Positions 58,855 to 64,000 of a stretch of 64,000 bases of DNA are shown in pieces (position 1 is the first letter of the stretch; every line of letters begins with the position of its first letter). Made by a program: the position numbers and the translations under genes. Origin of the DNA: Pithys albifrons albifrons (lineage: Eukaryota; Chordata; Aves; Passeriformes; Thamnophilidae); the NCBI RefSeq assembly GCF_047495875.1, contig NC_092487.1, positions 248,001 through 312,000 on the forward strand. Direction: 5' to 3'. The notes under the pieces were generated by a model. It searched no databases. It was not told where the DNA came from and was given only the letters and a program-made list of their open reading frames with translations.

Positions 58855-59785
58855 TTCTGGAGGAGAATCAGGATCTTGGGAGTCCTGGAGGAGAATCAGG
58901 ATCTTGAGAGTCCTAAGGGAGAATGAAGATCTTGAGACTCCTGGGAGGGGAATCAGAATCTTGGGAGTCTTGCAGGAGAATCAGGATCTTGAGGGTCCTG
59001 GAGAAGAACCAGACTCTTAAGGGTCTTAGAGGAGAATTAGGATCTTGAGAGTCCTGGAGGAGAATCAGGATCTTGAGGGTCCTGGAGGAGAATAAAGATC
59101 TTGGGAGTCCTGGAGGGGAACCAGGATCTCGAGGATCCTGGAGGAGAACCAGGCTTTTGAGAGTCCTTGAGGAGAAGAAGGATCTTGAGGATCTGGGAGG
59201 AGAATTAGAATCTTGAGGGTCCTGTAGGAGAATCAGGTTCTTGAAGGCCCTGAAGGAGAATTAGGATTTGAGAGTCCTGGAGGAGAATCAGAATCTTGAG
59301 GGTCCTGGAGGAGAACAAGGATCTTGAGGGTCCTGGAGGAGAATCAGGTTCTTGAAGGCCCTGAAGGAGAATTAGGATTTGAGAGTCCTGGAGGAGAATC
59401 AGAATCTTGAGGGTCCTGGAGGAGAACAAGGATCTTGAGGGTCCTGGAGGGGCATCAGGTTCTTGAAGGCCCTGAAGGAGAATCAGGATTTGAGAGTCCT
59501 GGAGGAGAACAAGGATCTTGAGGATCTGGGAGGAGAACAAGGATCTTGAGGGTCTGGAGGAGAATCAGAATCTTGAGGGTCCTGGAGGAGAATCAGGTTC
59601 TTGAAGGCCCTGAAGGAGAATTAGGATTTGAGAGTCCTGGAGGAGAATCAGAATCTTGAGGGTCCTGGAGGAGAACAAGGATCTTGAGGGTCCTGGAGGG
59701 GCATCAGGATCTTGAGGGTCCTGGAGGGGCATCAGGATCTTGAGCTACTGGAGGGGCATCAGGATCTTGAGCTACTGGAGCAGAA
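58855..59785. repeat. ~28-bp minisatellite downstream of the 57.8-kb gene
   Basis: About 32 units of GTCCTGGAGGAGAATCAGGA plus TCTTGAGG, with variants (GAACAAGG, GGGGCATCAGG, CTTGAAGGCCCTGAAGG). A block of about 120 bp (GGTTCTTGAAGGCCCTGAAG ... GGATCTTGAGGGTCCTGG) recurs at about 59230, 59350, 59455 and 59595. Confidence 0.93.
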
Positions 59786-59869
59786 TCAAGCCCCTTTATG
59801 ACTTTGCAGCAATAGCTTTGAGGGGAAGACCAGAAATTTTGCACCACATCCTTCTAATTAATAAATCCT

Positions 59870-61175
59870 AAATAACAGCATTTCATCTTGGTGTGACCTG
59901 GCAGAGAATCCAAGGGGTAAATCAGCTGATGCCTTCCTGGAAACACAACCCTGTGTCAGCCACTCCCCTCTCAATCCAGGAACAAGGGCAGTTTTCATTG
60001 GAACATGCCGGGTCCTGCCCTTTGGCCACCCCAACCCCTGCAGTGCTCCAGGCTGGGCACAGAGTGGCTGGAGAGGGACAGGCAGAGGGACCTGGGGGGA
60101 CTGAGGGACAGGAAGCTCAACAGGAGCCAAGAGTGTGCCCAGGTGGCCAAGAAGGCCAATGGGATCCTGGCCTGGATCCAAACTAGCGTGGCCAGCAGGG
60201 TCAGGGCAGTGACCCTTCCCCTGGACTCTGCCTTGGGGAGGCCACACCTTGAGTGTTGTGTTCAGTTCTGGGCCCCTCAGTTGAGGAAAGAGATTGAGGG
60301 GCTGGAGCGGGGCCAGAGAAGAGCAACGAGGCTGGAGAAGGGACTGGAGGTGGCACTGAGTGTCCTCTGAAACACCTCGAGGGACAGAGAATCCACCATG
60401 TCTTGATCCAACCCTACTGTGATCACCAGCCCAGGGCACTCTGTGATCACCAGGGCTGGTGATCACAGTAGGGTTGGATCAAGGATTGATGATCTCCGAG
60501 GTCTCTTCCAACCCAACTGAGAAGAGCAACGAGGCTGGAGAAGGGACTGGAGGTGGCACTGAGTGTCCTCTTGAACACCTCCAGGGACAGCGAACCCACC
60601 AGGTCTTGATCCAACCCCACTGTGATCACCAGCCCAGGGCACAGAGTGCCAGAGTGATCCCAGTGGGGTTGGATCAAGGGTTGGATTTGATGATCTCAGA
60701 GGTCTCTTCCAACCCAACTGAGAAGAGCAACGAGGCTGGAGAAGGGACTGGAGCACAAGTGCTGTGGGGAGAGGCTGAGGGAGCTGGGGGGGCTCAGCCT
60801 GGAGAAGAGGAGGCTCAGAGGTGACCTCAGCACTGTCTGGAACTGCCTGAAGGGAAGTTCTGGCCAGGTGGGGGTTGGTCTCTTCTCCCAGGCGCTCAGC
60901 AATAGGACAAGGGGGCACGATGGGCTCAAGCTCTGCCAGGGGAAATTGAAGTTGGAGAGCAGAAAGAAATTCTTTGCAGAGAGAGTGCTCAGGGATTGGA
61001 ATGGGCTGCCCAGAGAGGGGGTGGATTCCCCATCCCTGGAGGTTTTTCAGTTGAGCTTGGCCGTGGCACTGAGTGCCATGATCTGGTAAAGGGACTGGAG
61101 CTGGACCAAGGGTTGGACTTCGGTGATCTGGGAGGTCTTTTCCAACCCAATCCATTCTATGATTCTGTGATTCTA
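59870..61175 (+). mobile_element. CR1 copy, plus orientation, with tandem duplications
   Basis: The CR1 body (CAGGAAGCTCAACAGGAGCC, GGCCACACCTTGAGTGTTGT, GAAGAGCAACGAGGCTGGAG) is followed by three repeats of an internal ~190-bp segment that ends in tail-like GATCTCAGAGGTCTCTTCCA (about 60360-60730). A full 3' end closes with CCATTCTATGATTCTGTGAT at about 61170. It is the inverted counterpart of the CR1 block at 22.8-24.0 kb. Confidence 0.82.
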
Positions 61176-61179
61176 ATCC

Positions 61180-61490
61180 TTTCTCCTGAAGGCCTCTGGG
61201 TTTCAGGTTCCTCTGAAGGAAACACTGAGGCTTTGGGATTCTGTGAACACAGAGCCTTCAGCTCTCCCTGTGCCTCTTCACTACTCTGAAGACACTTTCC
61301 CACAGCAACGTGACTCATCCCTCTGGATCTGGTGGGACGACTCTGCTGAGTAACCTGGACGTGTCCCTGTGAGACCTGACTGTGAAGAAGAGAAGAGGCA
61401 AAAATAGAGACAAAGATAATAATGGGATTTCTCACAGGGTGATTTCTTTAAGCCCTTGGCAATGCTCAGCTCTGCCAAGAAGAAGCTCAG
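61180..61490. other. Spacer between two CR1 copies, nothing recognised
   Basis: Unique sequence separating the plus-oriented copy from the minus-oriented one. No gene. Confidence 0.4.
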
Positions 61491-62360
61491 GATTGCTGAG
61501 GTTGGAGAAGACCTCCAGGATCATCGAGTCCACCCTGTGCCCCATCCCCACCTTGTCACTCAGTGCCACCTCCAGGTGCTCCTTGGACACCTCCAGGGCT
61601 GGGGACTCCACCCCCTCCCTGGGCAGCCCCTTCCAAGGCCTCCCCACCCTTTCCACAAAGAAATTCCTCCTCATGTCCCACCTGCCCCTCCCCTGGCACA
61701 GCCTGAGGCCCTTTGCCCTTGGCCTGTCCCTGTTCCCTGGCAGAAGATCCCACCCTTTGCCCTTGGCCTGTCCCTGTTCCCTGGCAGAAGATCCCACCCT
61801 TGCCCTTGGCCTGTCCCTCTTCCCTGGCAGAAGATCCCACCCTTGCCCTGGATCCCTCAGGGATTGCAGAGCCAGAAGGTCCCCCCTGAGCCTCCTTTTC
61901 TCCAGGTTGAGCCCCCCCAGCTCCCTCAGGAGTTCTCCAGACCCTCCCCCTGCTTCTCCAACCCTGTTCCCATCCTTGGCCAAGCTCTAGCCCCTCAGTG
62001 TCTCTCTTAGAGAACCACAACAAGACTCTCATCTTTCCTCTTTGGTTTTCTTCCCACTTTCCACACCATGGGAACTCTCCTGGGTCTCTCCTCCCCTTCA
62101 TGTCCATCCCTGGGGAGCTCCTGCTCACCAAACCTGTTTGGATCCCTCAGGGAATTGCAGAGCCACAAGGTCCCCCCTGGGAGAAGATCCCACCTTTGCC
62201 CTTGGCCTGTCCCTCTTCCCTGGCAGAAGATCCCACCCTTGCCCTGGATCCCTCAGGGATTGCAGAGCCAGAAGGTCCCCCCTGAGCCTCCTTTTCTCCA
62301 GGCTGAGCCCCCCCAGCTCCCTCAGCTGCTCCTCACAGGACTGACCCTCCAGCCCCTTCC
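61490..62360 (-). mobile_element. CR1 fragment, minus orientation
   Basis: Same family and internal amplification (CCTGGCAGAAGATCCCACCC) as at 21.3 and 44.2 kb. Begins with the antisense tail GATTGCTGAGGTTGGAGAAG. Confidence 0.82.
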
Positions 62361-62364
62361 CCTT

Positions 62365-62865
62365 CTCGAGCTTCTCCAGCAGTTCATATTCATTTAACTC
62401 TTCACATCATTTGTCAGTTCACCAGTTTGACATCCAAAATCCTTTACCCTCAGTGATTCTCTACAATTACTTCCTTATCCCTTGATTTTATGCATGGAAA
62501 TAAATAAATATTTTCATTTATCCTTGTGAAAGTTGAATTTATTCAAAAGCTCCCTCTGGAGCCGCTCTGGAGAGGGCACCTGGTGCCAGGGGAGGGAGAG
62601 ATGCCCTTCCTGCTGCCCTGATCCTGCCAAGGGGCTCTGTGGGAAGTGCCTGGGGCAGAAACAGGGCAAAGAAGGAACATCTGGAGCTGGAAAGGCATTT
62701 TAGGAGGGATCAAAGCTACGGGAGGGGAAGGAGCTGCCTGGAGAGCTGAGCCTTGGGGAGGGCACAGGAGGAGTCACCCTGGCAGGGCTGGCACCGCTGA
62801 AAGGGGCTGGAAATGAGTGCCAGTCACTCCTTTGTTATCCAGAGCTGACAGAGGATGGTTCCAGC
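62365..62865. other. Intergenic sequence, no gene seen
   Basis: Unique, AT-rich at 62440-62540, with AAATAAATAAATA at about 62500. No gene supported. Confidence 0.4.
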
Positions 62866-62924
62866 TCCAGCTCTGAGGTCCCAGCTCCAGCTCCAGCTCT
62901 GGGGGCCCAGCACAGGAAGGACCT

Positions 62925-63135
62925 GGAGCTGCTGGAGCAGCTCCACAGGAGGTGACCAGAGGGCTGGAGCAGCTCCACAGGAGGTGACCAGAGGGCTGGA
63001 GCAGCTCCACAGGAGGAGACCAGAGGGTTGGAGCAGCTCCACAGGAGGTGACCAGAGGGTTGGAGCAGCTCCACAGGAGGTGACCAGAGGGCTGGAGCAG
63101 CTCCACAGGAGGTGACCAGAGGGCTGGAGCAGCTC
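62925..63135. repeat. 31-bp minisatellite
   Basis: Six to seven units of GGAGCAGCTCCACAGGAGGT plus GACCAGAGGGC. It leads straight into a CR1 copy. Confidence 0.92.
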
Positions 63136-63139
63136 TGCT

Positions 63140-63940
63140 GTAGGAAAGGGCTGGGACACTTGGGATTGTCCAGCCTGGAGAGGAGAAGCTTTGGGGGGAC
63201 CAAACTGTGGCCTTGCAGGACCTGAAGGAGCTACAAGAAACACGAGGAAAGGGGCAGTTCATCAGGAATTGGAGTAACAACACAAGGGGAAGTGGCTTCA
63301 CACTGAAAGAGAGGAGGGTTAGGTGGGATATTGGGAAGGAATCCCTCCCTGTGAGGGTGGGCAGGCCCTGGCACAGGTTATTCCATGGATTGCCCATCCC
63401 TGGAAGTGTCCAAGGACAGGTTGGAGCAACCTGGGACAGGGGGAGGTGTCCCTGCCCATGGCAGGGGGTGGGACAAGATGATCTTTAAGGTTCTTTCCAA
63501 CCCAAACCATTCCAGAATTCCATGTGCTGGTTTAGATGGGATATTAAGGATAAATCCCTCTCTGGGAGGGTGGGCAGGCCCTGGCACAGGTTATTTCATG
63601 GATTGCCCATCCCTGGAAGTGTCCAAGGACAGGTTTGGGCAACCTGGGACAGTGGGAGGTGTCCCTGCCCGTGGCAGGGGGTGGGACAAGATGATTTTTA
63701 AGGTTCTTTCCAACCCAAACCATTCCAGAATTCCATGTGCTGGTTTAGATGGGATATTAAGGATAAATCCCTCTCTGGGAGGGTGGGCAGGCCCTGGCAC
63801 GGGTTTTTCCATGGGTGCCCCATCCTTGGAAGTGTTCAAGGCCAGGTTGGAGCAACATGGGGACAGTGGAGAGTGTCCTTACCCATGGCAGGGGCAGCAT
63901 TTGATGACCTTTAAGATATTTTCCAACCCAAATCTTGGCA
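63140..63940 (+). mobile_element. Tandem CR1 3' ends, plus orientation
   Basis: Three consecutive CR1 tails (ending near 63520, 63740 and 63955) share TCCATGGATTGCCCATCCCT-type sequence, again with uniform 5' break points. Confidence 0.83.
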
Positions 63941-64000
63941 GAATTCCACGCTTGGATCCAAACCCTCTCACAGTGGGGTGGAGGGTCTGGTTGGGTGCCA

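Overview
This window is vertebrate nuclear DNA, almost certainly from a bird. Two things show this. It carries many 3' ends of CR1 retroposons of the avian type (motifs such as TGATCTTTAAGGTCCTTCCA, in both orientations). It also carries a cluster of two-exon genes of the epidermal differentiation complex (EDC), most of them corneous beta-proteins (beta-keratins) with the core CNEPC...[28 protein letters not shown]. No species can be named from the sequence.

Layout: (1) 0-6 kb: a 20-bp minisatellite, a 2.2-kb array built from the start of a gene, then that gene, a Cys/Pro/Lys-rich EDC-like protein of 323 aa (4389-5360, +). (2) 6-10.4 kb: CR1 fragments. (3) 10.4-15.2 kb: an unusual beta-protein gene (coding exon 12120-12710, +), with a G-rich repeat in its intron and an AT-rich array in its 3' flank. 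(4) 15.2-29.8 kb: no gene; CR1 copies and very large simple and tandem repeats. (5) 29.8-34.7 kb: a Gly-rich beta-protein gene (31442-32116, +) followed by a 1.84-kb 20-bp array. (6) 37-44 kb: a head-to-head pair of related beta-protein genes (37587-38318, -; 42985-43461, +). (7) 45.9-58.8 kb: a second head-to-head pair of close paralogues (46439-47101, -; 57788-58498, +) whose introns are filled with arrays. (8) 58.8-64 kb: a 28-bp array and CR1 copies.

Six of the seven genes have the standard beta-keratin plan: a TATA box, a short non-coding first exon ending in GTRAGT, one intron, and the whole protein in exon 2 starting 12-24 nt after the acceptor. From family knowledge the products would be keratinocyte cornification proteins: the beta-sheet core polymerises into filaments, Cys-rich ends cross-link, and Gly/Tyr/Ser-rich tails pack the matrix.

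The most striking feature is that several large arrays are serial copies of the functional boundaries of the genes beside them. They include a 3' splice site plus start codon (gene at 4.4 kb, 13 copies counting the real one), a 5' splice site of exon 1 (gene at 46.4 kb, about 29 copies), a degenerate 5' splice site (gene at 57.8 kb, about 13), a 3' splice site with the ATG lost (same gene, 8 including the real one), and a poly(A)-signal segment (gene at 12.1 kb, about 30). By summing the intervals I estimate that about 40% of the window is tandem repeat.
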